The position numbers and the translations under genes are program-made. The notes below the pieces were generated by a model, which was not told where the DNA came from, searched no databases, and saw nothing but the letters and a program-made list of their open reading frames with translations. Below, one piece after another: positions 7,123 through 16,611 of a stretch of 43,676 nucleotides of DNA; the stretch's first letter is position 1; every line of letters begins with the position of its first letter. The stretch comes from CBFGTA01 sp965651595 (GTDB lineage: Bacteria > Actinomycetota > Actinomycetes > S36-B12 > UBA10799), in assembly GCA_965651595.1 (NCBI GenBank), contig CBFGTA010000006.1, positions 1 through 43,676 of the forward strand, in the 5' to 3' direction.

Positions 7123-8139
7123 ATGACCCGCGTAGCAATCATGGGAAGTGGATCTTTCGGAACGGCCATGGCTATGGTGATGGCCGATGCAGGCGGAGAG
7201 GTCGCCACTTGGGCCCGCGAGCCGGAGATCGCCGAGAACATTACTCGCAACCACGAGAACCATGTCTTCCAGCCGGGAGTCGAACTGCCGCCAGCCATTT
7301 GGTCCAGCACCGATGAAGCAGAAGTCCTGGCTGGCGCGCGGATCGTCATTCTGGCGATTCCTTCTCAGACCCTGCGCGAGAACCTGGAGCGATGGAGGGA
7401 CCTGCTCGACGAGAGGGCGATCCTGGTCAGTCTCATGAAGGGAATTGAACTCGGTACGTGCTTGCGCATGACCCAGGTGATCGCCGAAGTGGCCCAGGTG
7501 CCAGATCAAAGGGTAGCTGCCATGTCGGGGCCCAACCTGGCCCGCGAGATCATCCAACGCCAACCAGCTGCGACCACAGTCGCCTGCGCCGATGAGGCGA
7601 ATGCCCAAGAGTTGGCCTCTGCCATCACCACGGCATACTTCCGGCCCTACTGGACCCCTGACATCATTGGTACAGAAATTGGGGGAGCGGTCAAGAACGT
7701 GATCGCCTTGGCCAACGGCATGGCATACGGAATGGGCTTTGGCGAGAATTCCCAGGCGTCCCTTATCACCCGGGGTCTGGCCGAGATGAGTCGCCTCGGC
7801 GAGGCTCTCGGCGCCAACCCGCTGACGTTCCTAGGCTTGGCAGGCATCGGTGATTTGATTGCGACCTGCACGAGTTCCCTATCACGCAACCGCACCTTCG
7901 GCGAGAACCTCGGCCGTGGCCTCACTCTGGAAGAGACCATCGAGCGGACGAAGCAGACCGCTGAAGGGGTCAAGAGTTGCCAGTCCATCTTCGACCTGGC
8001 CCAACAGCACTCCGTAGAAATGCCGATCACCGAGCAAGTAGTTCAGGTCGTGCACCACGGAATGCCGCCGCGGGAGATGCTCGGCAATCTCATGTCGAGA
8101 GACCCGAAGGCTGAGCAAGGAAGTGGCCACAGCCACTGA
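7123..8139 (+). CDS. gpsA: Glycerol-3-phosphate dehydrogenase [NAD(P)+]
   Basis: Reduces dihydroxyacetone phosphate to sn-glycerol-3-phosphate for phospholipids; cytoplasmic and soluble. It is 338 residues, the normal size. The N-terminal Rossmann motif GSGSFGTAMA and the catalytic-lysine block GGAVKNVIALANGMAYG are present, as are GLAGIGDL and SRNRTFGENLGRG. The ATG at 7123 is preceded by GGCAGGAG. The plsC-gpsA-ddl order supports an envelope-precursor cluster. ddl starts 69 bases after the stop. Confidence 0.97.
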   Translation: MTRVAIMGSGSFGTAMAMVMADAGGEVATWAREPEIAENITRNHENHVFQPGVELPPAIWSSTDEAEVLAGARIVILAIPSQTLRENLERWRDLLDERAILVSLMKGIELGTCLRMTQVIAEVAQVPDQRVAAMSGPNLAREIIQRQPAATTVACADEANAQELASAITTAYFRPYWTPDIIGTEIGGAVKNVIALANGMAYGMGFGENSQASLITRGLAEMSRLGEALGANPLTFLGLAGIGDLIATCTSSLSRNRTFGENLGRGLTLEETIERTKQTAEGVKSCQSIFDLAQQHSVEMPITEQVVQVVHHGMPPREMLGNLMSRDPKAEQGSGHSH

Positions 8140-8208
8140 TCCGTGCTTCAGCCCTCGGCTCTGAGGACCGTGAATGCCGCCAATCGAAGGCGCGAGTAGT
8201 CTGGGGCG

Positions 8209-9321
8209 GTGACCACGGACCCGCTACTGATTGAGTCGGTTCACCGCGCCCGCGTGGCGGTCGTGTTTGGGGGTCAGTCGAGCGAACATTCCATTTCGTG
8301 CTTGTCGGCGCGTGGAATTCTGGACGCCATTGATCGCTCCACCTACGACGTCGTGGCGATCGGGATTGACCGCGGCGGGGCCTGGCGGCTCGTCAGCAGC
8401 AATGCGGCAGATTGGGAGGCGAGTCCCGATTCGCGAGTCCTGCCAGAGGTCCCCGATGATGCTCCCCGAGTTCTCGTTGACCCCGCTGGCGCGATCATTG
8501 TCGAATCCGGCGAAGCGCTTCCGGTAGACGTCTTGTTCCCCGTCCTGCATGGCAAGTGGGGAGAGGATGGGACTATCCAGGGGCTCTGTGAACTTTTAGG
8601 GCTGCCCTACGTCGGTTCGGGAGTCTTGTCGAGTGCGCTCTGCATGGACAAGCTGGCCACGAAGAGGACGCTAGAGGCGGCCGGGATAGACGTGGGGACA
8701 TTCGTTGGGGCCACTATGCGCGAGTGGAACTTGAATCGTCAGGCCATCATCGACCGGGCGAAGGCATGTGGTTTCCCCTGTTTCGTGAAGCCGGCGCGAG
8801 CCGGATCCAGCATGGGGGTCACCAAAGTGCACCGGGTTGAAGACCTGCAGTCCGCCCTGGCTGAAGCATTCCGGCACGATTCCCTCGTCATCGTCGAAGC
8901 TGCGGTGGGTAGTGCACGTGAGATCGAATGTGGGGTGTTGCAACTGCGAGAATCGGCGCCCCAAGCTACCCAGTGCGCCGAGATTCGAGTCGTAGGCGAT
9001 CACGAGTTCTACGACTTCGAAGCGAAGTACCTTGACGGCTCGGCCCAACTGATAGTTCCCGCCGACCTCGATGATCACCTTGAACGCAAGATCCAGGAGA
9101 TCGCGATCGTGGCCTTCGGTGCGCTGTCGTGTGCTCAATTGGCTCGGGTCGACTTTTTCGTCGACGCCAGTGAACGGGTCGTCCTCAACGAAGTGAACAC
9201 CATGCCCGGGTTTACCGAACACTCCCTATTTCCCCGCATGTGCCAGCGTTCAGGGTGGGACTATCCCACCCTGGTGGCAGAACTGCTCGAATCAGCGGTT
9301 CGCCTGAGCGTCGATATCTGA
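8209..9321 (+). CDS. ddl: D-alanine--D-alanine ligase
   Basis: An ATP-grasp enzyme that joins two D-alanines for peptidoglycan. It is 370 residues. It has the N-terminal VAVVFGGQSSEHSIS block, the HGKWGEDGTIQGLCELLGLP region, the ATP-grasp FVKPARAGSSMGV loop, and the C-terminal Mg-binding EVNTMPGFTEHS. The start is GTG at 8209, with the GGGG of ctggggcg just upstream. The last 30 bases overlap the end of the convergent DUF3515 gene. The gpsA-ddl-DUF3515-thiL order is the standard one in actinobacteria. Confidence 0.97.
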   Translation: MTTDPLLIESVHRARVAVVFGGQSSEHSISCLSARGILDAIDRSTYDVVAIGIDRGGAWRLVSSNAADWEASPDSRVLPEVPDDAPRVLVDPAGAIIVESGEALPVDVLFPVLHGKWGEDGTIQGLCELLGLPYVGSGVLSSALCMDKLATKRTLEAAGIDVGTFVGATMREWNLNRQAIIDRAKACGFPCFVKPARAGSSMGVTKVHRVEDLQSALAEAFRHDSLVIVEAAVGSAREIECGVLQLRESAPQATQCAEIRVVGDHEFYDFEAKYLDGSAQLIVPADLDDHLERKIQEIAIVAFGALSCAQLARVDFFVDASERVVLNEVNTMPGFTEHSLFPRMCQRSGWDYPTLVAELLESAVRLSVDI

Positions 9322-9822
9322 TCCGTTAGTGCCCGGGTCGGAAGCTGGCGGAATCAGCGAAGCGATGATGGGCGAGATCGTGGCAACGACTTCCCCCTCC
9401 GGTGCGTAGGCGTTTGGCACGGTGAGTTCAACGTTGGTCGACCGATCGATCGTCGTGAATACGTAGCCGCCTTCGTGTTCGACCGGTAGCCACGTCACTC
9501 CGAGCACGTCGATCACCGGCGAGGTCGGAGTGTAGGAGTCCGGGCGGCCCACTGCGCATCGCCAGGTAATGGGCGGGTCACCCCACGCCGCAGTGGTGGG
9601 AGCTCGCGGCACGGTGGAGCGAGCTGTCTGTCCGGCCACGACCGGTGGCAACTGCAGGGAAACCTCAGCACACAGTTCTTGAGCCGCAGGGGAAACGTCC
9701 GCTGGGAGCGGGACATCCACGGAACGAGCACAGCCGCCGAGCAGGCCCACCACTGCGAGCGTTGCCAGTACCGATCGACGGCAGTTCGGCGCCGTTGGCG
9801 GACGTGGGCTGGAGACTAGCAC
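9292..9822 (-). CDS. DUF3515 family lipoprotein
   Basis: A 176-residue actinobacterial protein of unknown function found between ddl and thiL. The N terminus has a basic stretch (NCRRS), a hydrophobic segment (VLATLAVVGL) and a lipobox-like LGGC with Cys31, so it is probably a lipid-anchored exported protein. The rest matches the DUF3515 pattern of CAEV...LPP, AWGDPPITWRCAVGRP and WLPVEHEGGYVFTTIDR. The start is GTG at 9822; a later in-frame start is possible. It overlaps the 3' end of ddl by 30 bases and is divergent from thiL. The position next to cell-wall genes hints at an envelope role, but none is established. Confidence 0.85.
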   Translation of the reverse strand: MLVSSPRPPTAPNCRRSVLATLAVVGLLGGCARSVDVPLPADVSPAAQELCAEVSLQLPPVVAGQTARSTVPRAPTTAAWGDPPITWRCAVGRPDSYTPTSPVIDVLGVTWLPVEHEGGYVFTTIDRSTNVELTVPNAYAPEGEVVATISPIIASLIPPASDPGTNGSDIDAQANR

Positions 9823-9980
9823 AGTGGCAGCCTAGTACCTTCGAACCTGTTCATGAGGCCCGCGCTGCGGTCGCCAACCTGCGGTCGAATTCGGCGACGA
9901 GCGACAGCCGACTTGCGGATGGCTGCGGCGCGCTGGCCACAATGCCTGACCGCGATCCCAGGAGATGACACAGTAGTCCC

Positions 9981-10955
9981 ATGCCACAGATCTCGCCGAC
10001 ACTGACCATCGCCGAAGTCGACGAGCACGTTCTGACGACTGCCATAGGCGAGCGGTTCACCCAAGGCCCGGAAACCGAAGTTGGTCCCGGGGACGACGCT
10101 GCGGTGTTGCGGCTCAGTGGCGACGGAATTGTGATGTCCACCGACGCCCTCGTGCACGAACGGCACTTCCGGTTGTCGGTCAGCTCAGCCCACGACGTTG
10201 GGCGTCGGCTGGCCGGGGCGAACTTCAGCGACGTGGCTGCAATGGGGGCTCGTCCGGTCAGCCTGGTCGTTGCCGCCTGCCTGCCCCCATCGACGACCGT
10301 GGGCTGGGTGCTTGAGTTCGCTGACGGTCTCGCCAGTGAGGCCGAACGGGCCGGGGCCTGTGTCACCGGGGGCGATGTGAGTGCCTCCGACACGCTGGTC
10401 CTCACCGGTACTGCCGTGGGCGTCCTCAACACCCAGTTTGCCGTGACCCGTTCCGGTGCCCAGCCGGGCGATGTGGTGGCAGTGGCTGGCCGGCTGGGGT
10501 GGGCCGAAGCCGGACTCGCAGTCATCTCCCGAGGGTTCACCTCACCAAAGGCACTGACCGATGCGCACCGTTATCCCGAGCCACCTTACGGTGCAGGTGT
10601 TGCGGCGGCGCAGGCTGGCGCAACATCAATGATCGACATTAGTGACGGACTCGTAGCCGACGCTCGGCGCATCGCGCTGGCGTCCGGAGTTGCCGTTGCC
10701 ATCGACGTCGACGCGATCGTCCCCGACCCTCCGGTGCGCGATATTGCGGCCGCGTTCAACTGTGACCCGATCGAGTGGATCTTGTCGGGTGGGGATGATC
10801 ACGCGCTGCTCGCGACTTTCCCTCGCGGGGCGAAGATCCCGGAGCCATTTCGGGTCATCGGGTACGTCAACGATCCCTCAGAATCGGGCGTGGGAGTGCT
10901 AGTGGGTGACGAACAACGTGACGACTTGATTGGCTATCGGCACTTCGGCAGCTAG
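9981..10955 (+). CDS. thiL: Thiamine-monophosphate kinase
   Basis: Phosphorylates thiamine monophosphate to the active cofactor thiamine pyrophosphate; an AIR synthase/PurM-fold enzyme. It is 324 residues. Key parts are VGPGDDAAVL, the Mg-binding STDALVHERHF, GRRLAGANFSDVAAMGA, VTGGDVSAS, and the C-terminal SGGDDHALLATF. The ATG at 9981 has only a weak ribosome site (the sequence just before it is cacagtagtccc). There is no TPP riboswitch upstream. The gene ends 98 bases before rpmB on the other strand, with a strong shared hairpin between them. Confidence 0.96.
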   Translation: MPQISPTLTIAEVDEHVLTTAIGERFTQGPETEVGPGDDAAVLRLSGDGIVMSTDALVHERHFRLSVSSAHDVGRRLAGANFSDVAAMGARPVSLVVAACLPPSTTVGWVLEFADGLASEAERAGACVTGGDVSASDTLVLTGTAVGVLNTQFAVTRSGAQPGDVVAVAGRLGWAEAGLAVISRGFTSPKALTDAHRYPEPPYGAGVAAAQAGATSMIDISDGLVADARRIALASGVAVAIDVDAIVPDPPVRDIAAAFNCDPIEWILSGGDDHALLATFPRGAKIPEPFRVIGYVNDPSESGVGVLVGDEQRDDLIGYRHFGS

Positions 10956-11012
10956 CGGGGGTTGGCCCCAGTCTGCGCCCCACCAGCGGTGAGTCGCCCA
11001 ACGAAGTCGAAG

Positions 11013-11041
11013 GGTAGATCACCCGACTCGGGTGATCTACC
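11013..11041. terminator. Bidirectional terminator between thiL and rpmB
   Basis: A perfect 12-bp stem (GGTAGATCACCC / GGGTGATCTACC) around the loop GACTC lies between two convergent genes. Part of the right arm (CGACTCGGGTGATC, 11024-11037) is repeated with one change at 11041-11054 and runs into the rpmB stop. There is no U-run; hairpins of this kind commonly serve both strands in actinobacteria. Confidence 0.8.
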
Positions 11042-11052
11042 GACTCAGGTGA

Positions 11053-11244
11053 TCAGATTGCGCGCGTGACTTTGCCGGATTTGAGGCAGGACGTGCACAC
11101 GTCCACACGCCGAGTCTGTCCACCGAAAACAGCCCGTACGCGCTGAATATTGGGAGTCCAGCGTCGCTTGGTCCGGCGGTGAGAGTGGGAAATGTTGTGA
11201 CCGAAGCTCGGTCCCTTCCCGCACACTTCGCAGTTAGCTGCCAC
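11053..11244 (-). CDS. rpmB: 50S ribosomal protein L28, zinc-binding (C+) form
   Basis: A large-subunit ribosomal protein of 63 residues: VAANCEVCGKGPSFGHNIS near the start and TRRVDVCTSCLKSGKVTRAI at the end. The two Cys-x-x-Cys pairs (CEVC and CTSC) mark the zinc-binding form. GTG at 11244 follows an AGGAGA site (ctcaggagaccaca read on this strand). The frame extends 12 codons further upstream but those do not resemble L28. A promoter candidate lies at 11329-11358. The gene stands alone on the minus strand between thiL and the DAK2 gene, as in many actinobacteria. Confidence 0.97.
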   Translation of the reverse strand: MAANCEVCGKGPSFGHNISHSHRRTKRRWTPNIQRVRAVFGGQTRRVDVCTSCLKSGKVTRAI

Positions 11245-11328
11245 TGTGGTCTCCTGAAGGTTCGTGCATGAATGTGTCACTCGTTCGCTGCGTCATCCTC
11301 GTTGATCAGGGCGGAACGAGACAGCAAG

Positions 11329-11358
11329 AGAATACGATACCTGTTCATAGTACGACAA
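11329..11358 (-). promoter_or_regulatory. Promoter candidate for rpmB
   Basis: Read on the minus strand, TTGTCG (11353-11358) and TATTCT (11329-11334) are separated by 18 bases, a fair match to a housekeeping sigma promoter. It lies 85 bases upstream of the rpmB GTG. No other good hexamer pair stands out in the 218-base gap to the DAK2 gene. Confidence 0.45.
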
Positions 11359-11462
11359 GAACGACCGGGCGCCCGAAACGTCATCGGGCCGATAGAGTCA
11401 GGTCGAGGCAAGGCTGGTCAGATAGTGCCAGCACGCTGACTACGTGAGGACGGATAGCGCAG

Positions 11463-13202
11463 ATGGCACAGGAGCAGGTAGCGGCGGGAACCGAGCCTCA
11501 GGGCTTGGAATGGACTGCTCGCACTGTGGCGCAGTGGATTTCCTACTGCTGCGACGCTCTTGAGCGCGCAGAGTCGGCCATCAATGACTTGAACGTCTTT
11601 CCCGTGCCCGACGGCGACACCGGCACCAACATGCTCGCGACCTTCGTGGGCGTTCGCGACGAGTTGGCCAACGATGCTGGCGGTCCCGCGTCTGCTTCTG
11701 CTGACCGCGACCCTGACCCTCGCGCCGACCTCGTCGCGTGTGCTTCCCGCATGCGCAAGGCCGCGCTCCTCGCTGCCCGAGGCAACTCTGGCGTCATCTC
11801 CAGTCAGATCGTGAGGGGCATCTGTGACGGGCTAGCTGCCAGTGACGGCGACGACACCGAACGGTTGGTGCAGGCGCTGTCGTCGGCCCGAGAGCTGGCC
11901 TATGCAGCGGTTGATCGGCCGCGTGAGGGAACCATTTTGAGCGTGATAGCGGCCGCTAGTCGTGCCGCCGCCGACGAATCCGGTGACGCTGGCACAGGCC
12001 AGATCCTGGAACGGACCGTCGACGCCGCCCGTATAGCATTGGCGGCCACCACCGATCAGCTCGAGGTGCTCCGCGACGCGGGGGTAGTTGACGCTGGCGG
12101 TCAGGGCCTCGTAGTCGTCCTGGCGGCACTCGCCGACGCCTACTTCGGCCGACCGTTGCAGTTTGAAGACATTGCCGAGTCAGCTCAGGTTGACGGCGAC
12201 GCGGCCGTTGCCGCCGGTGACAGCAGCGGGTCTGCGGACAACGCTGTGACACGGCACACCGTCACCTACGGCGGTCCCGAGTACGAGGTGATGTATCTGA
12301 CGGACATGGCCGATGAGGATTCCCCCCAGTTGCGCGAAGTCCTCGGCGGACTCGGGGATTCGCTCGTTGTCGTCGGCGGAGAAGGCCTGTGGAATGTGCA
12401 CGTGCATGTCGACGACATCGGAGCAGCGATCGAGGCCGGAATCGAGTATGGCCGTCCCCACCAGATTCGAGTCACTCGGCTCGAAAACGTGCGCAGGTCT
12501 GGGTCTAATGCTTCGACCCCGGAACAGCCTCCGACCCCCCGCGAAGGCAGGCACATCGTGGCGGTTACCCATGGTCCTGGCGTCGCCGATTTCCTCCGGC
12601 AGCAGGGCGTGACGATCGTCGAAGCGATTCCCGGACGACGCCCGTCTACCGGTGAAATGCTCGACGCCATCTATCGGTGTCGTGGCAGTGAAGTTGTCGT
12701 CCTACCCAGCGACAAGGACACAGTCGGTGCCGCCCAGATCGCGGCTGAGCATGCTCGAGGCGAAGGGATTGAAGCCCACGTAGTACCTTCAGTGACGATT
12801 GTGCAAACGCTGGCAGCAGTAGCAGTGGCGAACCCGGCGGCGAAGTTTTCCGTCGACATTGACGCGATGAGGCAGGCGTGCGAGGCGACTGCATATGGCG
12901 CAGTGACGACCGCGGTGCGAACTGCGCAGACACCAGCAGGACCCTGCCAGCCCGGCGACATCATCGGCCTCGTCAACGGCACGATCGTGGTCGTTGGTGA
13001 GGACATGGCCGAAGTTGCCTGGACGGTTGTTGACGGACTCGTCGGCGACGACTCGGAGTTCGTGACGATCGTGTCCGGCAGTGACGTGGATGCTGCCGTG
13101 GTCGAGGGGCTGCAACAGCGCATCGCCAGCAGCCTCAACCTCGACGTGGACGTGGTGGCAGGCCGGCAGCCACTGTGGCCGCTCATCATCGGTGTGGAAT
13201 GA
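11463..13202 (+). CDS. DAK2 domain protein, FakA-like (fatty acid kinase type)
   Basis: A 579-residue protein of the YloV/FakA family. The N-terminal DhaL-type kinase domain (about residues 15-215) has the Mg-ATP motif NVFPVPDGDTGTNML and later AARGNSGVISSQIVRG and DAGGQGLVV. A middle domain (about 265-345) has EVMYLTD and WNVHVHVDD, and the C terminus resembles DegV-like partners (LPSDKDTVGAAQ, GLVNGTIVVVGEDM). In Firmicutes FakA phosphorylates fatty acids bound to FakB. No FakB gene is visible here, so the substrate in this organism is inferred only from the family. ATG at 11463. The stop overlaps the recG start (ATGA), so the two are translationally coupled; this pairing is conserved in actinobacteria. 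Confidence 0.88.
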   Translation: MAQEQVAAGTEPQGLEWTARTVAQWISYCCDALERAESAINDLNVFPVPDGDTGTNMLATFVGVRDELANDAGGPASASADRDPDPRADLVACASRMRKAALLAARGNSGVISSQIVRGICDGLAASDGDDTERLVQALSSARELAYAAVDRPREGTILSVIAAASRAAADESGDAGTGQILERTVDAARIALAATTDQLEVLRDAGVVDAGGQGLVVVLAALADAYFGRPLQFEDIAESAQVDGDAAVAAGDSSGSADNAVTRHTVTYGGPEYEVMYLTDMADEDSPQLREVLGGLGDSLVVVGGEGLWNVHVHVDDIGAAIEAGIEYGRPHQIRVTRLENVRRSGSNASTPEQPPTPREGRHIVAVTHGPGVADFLRQQGVTIVEAIPGRRPSTGEMLDAIYRCRGSEVVVLPSDKDTVGAAQIAAEHARGEGIEAHVVPSVTIVQTLAAVAVANPAAKFSVDIDAMRQACEATAYGAVTTAVRTAQTPAGPCQPGDIIGLVNGTIVVVGEDMAEVAWTVVDGLVGDDSEFVTIVSGSDVDAAVVEGLQQRIASSLNLDVDVVAGRQPLWPLIIGVE

Positions 13203-15418
13203 ACCTCGATACCGCGCTCGGCCCAGTCTTGGGAGCCAAGACGGCGAAGGTTCTCGACTCCAAGCTCGGACTGCGGACAGTTCGCGACTTGCTGACCTAT
13301 GCTCCGCGCGACTATCTCAAGCGCGGAGAACTGACTGACCTGGCAACTCTCGAGGTTGATCGTGACGTGACTGTGGTGGCGCGAGTTGAATCCGTTCGCT
13401 CGCGGTCTGTATCGGGTGGGAGGAGGTCAATGCTGACCGTCGTCGTGGGAGACGGAGTTCACCGTGTTGAGCTGGTGTTCTTCAATCAAAAGTGGCGAGA
13501 AAAGCAGCTACAAGTGGGGGCGCTCGGACTGTTTTCTGGAACCGTGGGTCGATACCGCAACACATTCCAACTCACCCATCCTGATTTCCAGATGCTTCCC
13601 GACGCCCACACTCTCGCCGAGACCGGTGTCAACGCCGACGACTACGCCAGCGAACTGATTCCGGTCTACAAAGCCACCGCTTCGCTCCCTTCGTGGAAGA
13701 TCGCCCAGGCCGTTCGGCTAGTACTCGCTTCAGTGGACATTGACGCGGCTTCTGACCCACTCCCCGCAGCCCTCCGGATGGCTGAAGGGTTGCCAAAGTT
13801 TGGGCCAGCGTGCCGGCACTTGCACCAGCCAGAGACTTGGGATGAGGTCGGGCCTGCTCGAGACCGGTTCAAGTGGGAAGAGGCCCTCGCCTTGTCGGTG
13901 GTGTTGGCTCGGCGACGCCGGGATCGCCGCAGCGCCAGCGCAGTCAGCCGTTCCGGGGCAGCGGAGGGCATCTTGACGGCGTTCGATTCCACCTTGCCGT
14001 TCGCCCTGACCGACTCGCAGCAGGCAGTCGGCGAACAACTCCTGCATGACGTTGCCGCGGAAGTGCCGATGAACCGCCTTCTCCAGGGTGAGGTGGGTTC
14101 GGGTAAGACGCTCGTCGCCCTGCGACTGATGCTGGCAGTGGTGGACGCGGGCGGGCAGTGCGCGATGATTGCGCCCACCGAAGTGCTCGCCCTCCAGCAC
14201 TACCGCAGCATCTGCGGGCTCCTGGGAGAGCTGCTGGACCAGGGAGTCCTGTCGTCATCGACTCGGGTGGGGCCGACCGTGAAAGTGGAGGTGTTGACCG
14301 GATCGTTGTCGGCGGCAGCTCGTCGGGAGCGGTTGTTGGGCATCGCCTCGGGTGAGACGAGCATTGTGGTGGGCACTCACGCTCTGCTGGAGGAGACGGT
14401 GCAATTCTCCGATCTGGGGCTGGTCGTCATCGACGAGCAGCACCGCTTTGGAGTCGAACAACGGTCGGTGCTGACCGAGCGGGAGTCTCGCGCCACCCGC
14501 CCGCACGTGCTGGTGATGACAGCCACTCCGATTCCACGAACCGTTGCGATGACAGTGTTCGGTGATCTAGAAGTCAGCGAGTTGACGCAGATGCCGCCCG
14601 GTCGGTCTGACGTGGTGACTCACATCGTGTCACCAGCGCGTCAGCCGCGCCACGCCGAACGAGTATGGGAACGGGTGGTGGAAGAGGTCACGCAAGGACA
14701 CAAAGTGTTCGTCGTGTGCCCGCGCATCCAACCCGGAGAATCACTTCCCGACACCGCCGACACCGCCGACGGAAGCGATCTTGACGAGGTGGGCCTCGCG
14801 AGCGTGGTGGATCTCTACGAGGAACTCACGGCCGGACCACTTGCTGACGTTCGGGTGAGGGTCTTGCACGGCCAACTCCCTGCCGATGAAAAGGACGCCA
14901 CGATGCGCGCATTCGCTTCCCCTGCGGCGTCGCCGTCAGCCGTCGACGTTCTGGTGACCACCACCGTCATCGAAGTCGGCGTCGATGTACCAGAGGCCAC
15001 CATGATGGTGGTGATGAACGCCGAACGATTCGGAATCTCTCAACTCCATCAGCTGCGCGGTCGGATCGGGCGGGGACACCTAGACGGGTTGTGTCTGTTG
15101 ATGAGTGACGCCGACGCTGACTCCGAGGCTGGCCAGCGGCTCGCGGACGTAGCGTCGACCACTGACGGGTTCGAATTGTCCGAGCGAGATTTCCGCCGTC
15201 GTGGAGCTGGGGACGTCCTTGGCGCATCCCAGTGGGGACGCCGGGCGTCGTTGCGCCACGTGTCACTGACGGAGGACGGTGCGATCATCAGACGAGCGCG
15301 ACCCTATGGCGAACAAGTGGTGGAGTCGGATCCCGACCTGCGATCACACCCGAGTTTGCGGCAACTCATCGAAGCAATCCTGGGTGACGAAGGTGCCGAC
15401 TGGCTGGAAAGATTCTAG
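13199..15418 (+). CDS. recG: ATP-dependent DNA helicase RecG
   Basis: A branch-migration helicase that reverses stalled replication forks and processes recombination intermediates. It is 739 residues, slightly longer than E. coli RecG. An N-terminal OB/wedge domain is followed by the helicase core: Walker A GEVGSGKT, the DEQHRFG Walker B box, VMTATPIPRT (motif III), VLHGQLPADEKDATM, TTVIEVGVDVPEA, and QLRGRIGRG (motif VI). The ATG at 13199 overlaps the previous stop by four bases; an upstream extension of the frame would only lengthen that overlap. rsmD follows after eight bases. Confidence 0.97.
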   Translation: MNLDTALGPVLGAKTAKVLDSKLGLRTVRDLLTYAPRDYLKRGELTDLATLEVDRDVTVVARVESVRSRSVSGGRRSMLTVVVGDGVHRVELVFFNQKWREKQLQVGALGLFSGTVGRYRNTFQLTHPDFQMLPDAHTLAETGVNADDYASELIPVYKATASLPSWKIAQAVRLVLASVDIDAASDPLPAALRMAEGLPKFGPACRHLHQPETWDEVGPARDRFKWEEALALSVVLARRRRDRRSASAVSRSGAAEGILTAFDSTLPFALTDSQQAVGEQLLHDVAAEVPMNRLLQGEVGSGKTLVALRLMLAVVDAGGQCAMIAPTEVLALQHYRSICGLLGELLDQGVLSSSTRVGPTVKVEVLTGSLSAAARRERLLGIASGETSIVVGTHALLEETVQFSDLGLVVIDEQHRFGVEQRSVLTERESRATRPHVLVMTATPIPRTVAMTVFGDLEVSELTQMPPGRSDVVTHIVSPARQPRHAERVWERVVEEVTQGHKVFVVCPRIQPGESLPDTADTADGSDLDEVGLASVVDLYEELTAGPLADVRVRVLHGQLPADEKDATMRAFASPAASPSAVDVLVTTTVIEVGVDVPEATMMVVMNAERFGISQLHQLRGRIGRGHLDGLCLLMSDADADSEAGQRLADVASTTDGFELSERDFRRRGAGDVLGASQWGRRASLRHVSLTEDGAIIRRARPYGEQVVESDPDLRSHPSLRQLIEAILGDEGADWLERF

Positions 15419-15426
15419 GAGGGCAG

Positions 15427-16011
15427 ATGCGGATCATTTCCGGAACTGCGCGGGGACAACGTCTCGACGCGCCGGGACACGGGACCCGTCCGACGTCGGA
15501 CCGAGGGCGCGAGTCCTTGTTCTCATCGCTCACCCACGCTCTGGCCGTGCGCGGCCACGACGGCTTCGCGGGGATCGATGTGCTCGACGTGTTCTGCGGG
15601 TCTGGGGCGCTGGGCTTGGAGGCAGTTTCTCGGGGAGCGCGAAGGGCCTACCTGGTGGATCGGAACCGGGCTGCGTGCATGGTTGCGCGGCAAAACTCGA
15701 GCCGCACCAGACTCGCCGCCGATGTGTTCTGCCGCGACGCTGTCGCCATGTTCAAAGCCGGGCGCCTCGCCACCGACCTACCCGCTTTTGGCGTCGTATT
15801 CATGGACCCGCCCTACGCCATGCCCCCGGATCAGGTGTCGGCGATCGTCGCAAGCCTCGTCGCCGGAGACTGGCTCGCCGACGGTGCGGTGGTCGTCGTG
15901 GAGCGCCCGGTCAGCGACGGCGGTTTCGAATGGCCCGACGGACTCGTCGAGACGGCCACGTCGACTGTCGGTGACACTGCTTTCCATTGGGGCTTTTGGT
16001 ACGTTCAGTGA
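15427..16011 (+). CDS. rsmD: 16S rRNA (guanine966-N2)-methyltransferase
   Basis: A SAM-dependent methyltransferase that modifies a guanine in the small-subunit rRNA during ribosome assembly. It is 194 residues. The start MRIISGTARGQRL and the TRPTSDRGRESLFSSL block are typical of RsmD; the SAM-binding region is VLDVFCGSGALGLEA and the catalytic motif is FMDPPYA. ATG at 15427 follows an AGGAGGG site that overlaps the recG stop. The recG-rsmD-coaD order is common in actinobacteria, although coaD is 120 bases away here. Confidence 0.95.
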   Translation: MRIISGTARGQRLDAPGHGTRPTSDRGRESLFSSLTHALAVRGHDGFAGIDVLDVFCGSGALGLEAVSRGARRAYLVDRNRAACMVARQNSSRTRLAADVFCRDAVAMFKAGRLATDLPAFGVVFMDPPYAMPPDQVSAIVASLVAGDWLADGAVVVVERPVSDGGFEWPDGLVETATSTVGDTAFHWGFWYVQ

Positions 16012-16131
16012 CAGACAGAAGGTCGAGTTGGGATCGGCTGACATCATCTAGAGGGCGTCGGTTGGTTCCTACCGCGAACCGGTGTGCGGGTAGGCCGTCG
16101 CCGCTGTGGACGTTTCCGAGGAGGATGTGCG

Positions 16132-16611
16132 GTGCGAAAGGCGGTGTGTCCCGGTTCGTTCGACCCGGTCACAAACGGACATCTCGACATTGTGTTTCGG
16201 GCGGCCAAGCTGTTCGACGAAGTGACCGTGGCTGTCCTCATCAACAAGCGCAAGGCGAGCTTGTTCAGTGTGGAAGAGCGCATCGCGATGCTGGAGGAAG
16301 TTACCGCTAGTCACCCGAACGTGCGGATCGATGCATTCCACGGGCTGCTCGTCGATTTTTGCGCTGAGCGCGGAATCACGGCCATCGTCAAAGGCCTGCG
16401 GGCGGTCTCGGACTTCGACTACGAGTTGCAGATGGCCCAAATGAACTCGCGCCTAGCCGACGTCGAAACTCTGTTCGTGTCGACGAACCCCCTGTACAGC
16501 TACCTGTCGTCGTCTTTGATCAAAGAAGTCGCGACCTACGGGGGCGACGTCCACGGACTTCTGCCCGAATCGGTGGCGCAGAAGATGCTGGCCAAGTTGG
16601 CCGAGCAGTAG
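16132..16611 (+). CDS. coaD: Phosphopantetheine adenylyltransferase
   Basis: Catalyses the fourth step of coenzyme A synthesis, joining phosphopantetheine and AMP. It is 159 residues, exactly the family size. The start KAVCPGSFDPVTNGHLDIV contains the nucleotidyltransferase T-N-G-H motif, and YLSSSLIKEVATYGGDV near the end carries the second (SSS) motif. I chose GTG at 16132, which lies six bases after GAGGAGGA; the frame is open for 16 more codons upstream but those do not resemble CoaD. Confidence 0.97.
   Translation: MRKAVCPGSFDPVTNGHLDIVFRAAKLFDEVTVAVLINKRKASLFSVEERIAMLEEVTASHPNVRIDAFHGLLVDFCAERGITAIVKGLRAVSDFDYELQMAQMNSRLADVETLFVSTNPLYSYLSSSLIKEVATYGGDVHGLLPESVAQKMLAKLAEQ

Noticed and set aside
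9853..9980. TPP riboswitch before thiL.
   Set aside because: No thi-box sequence (CUGAGA ... ACC) or matching fold is present.
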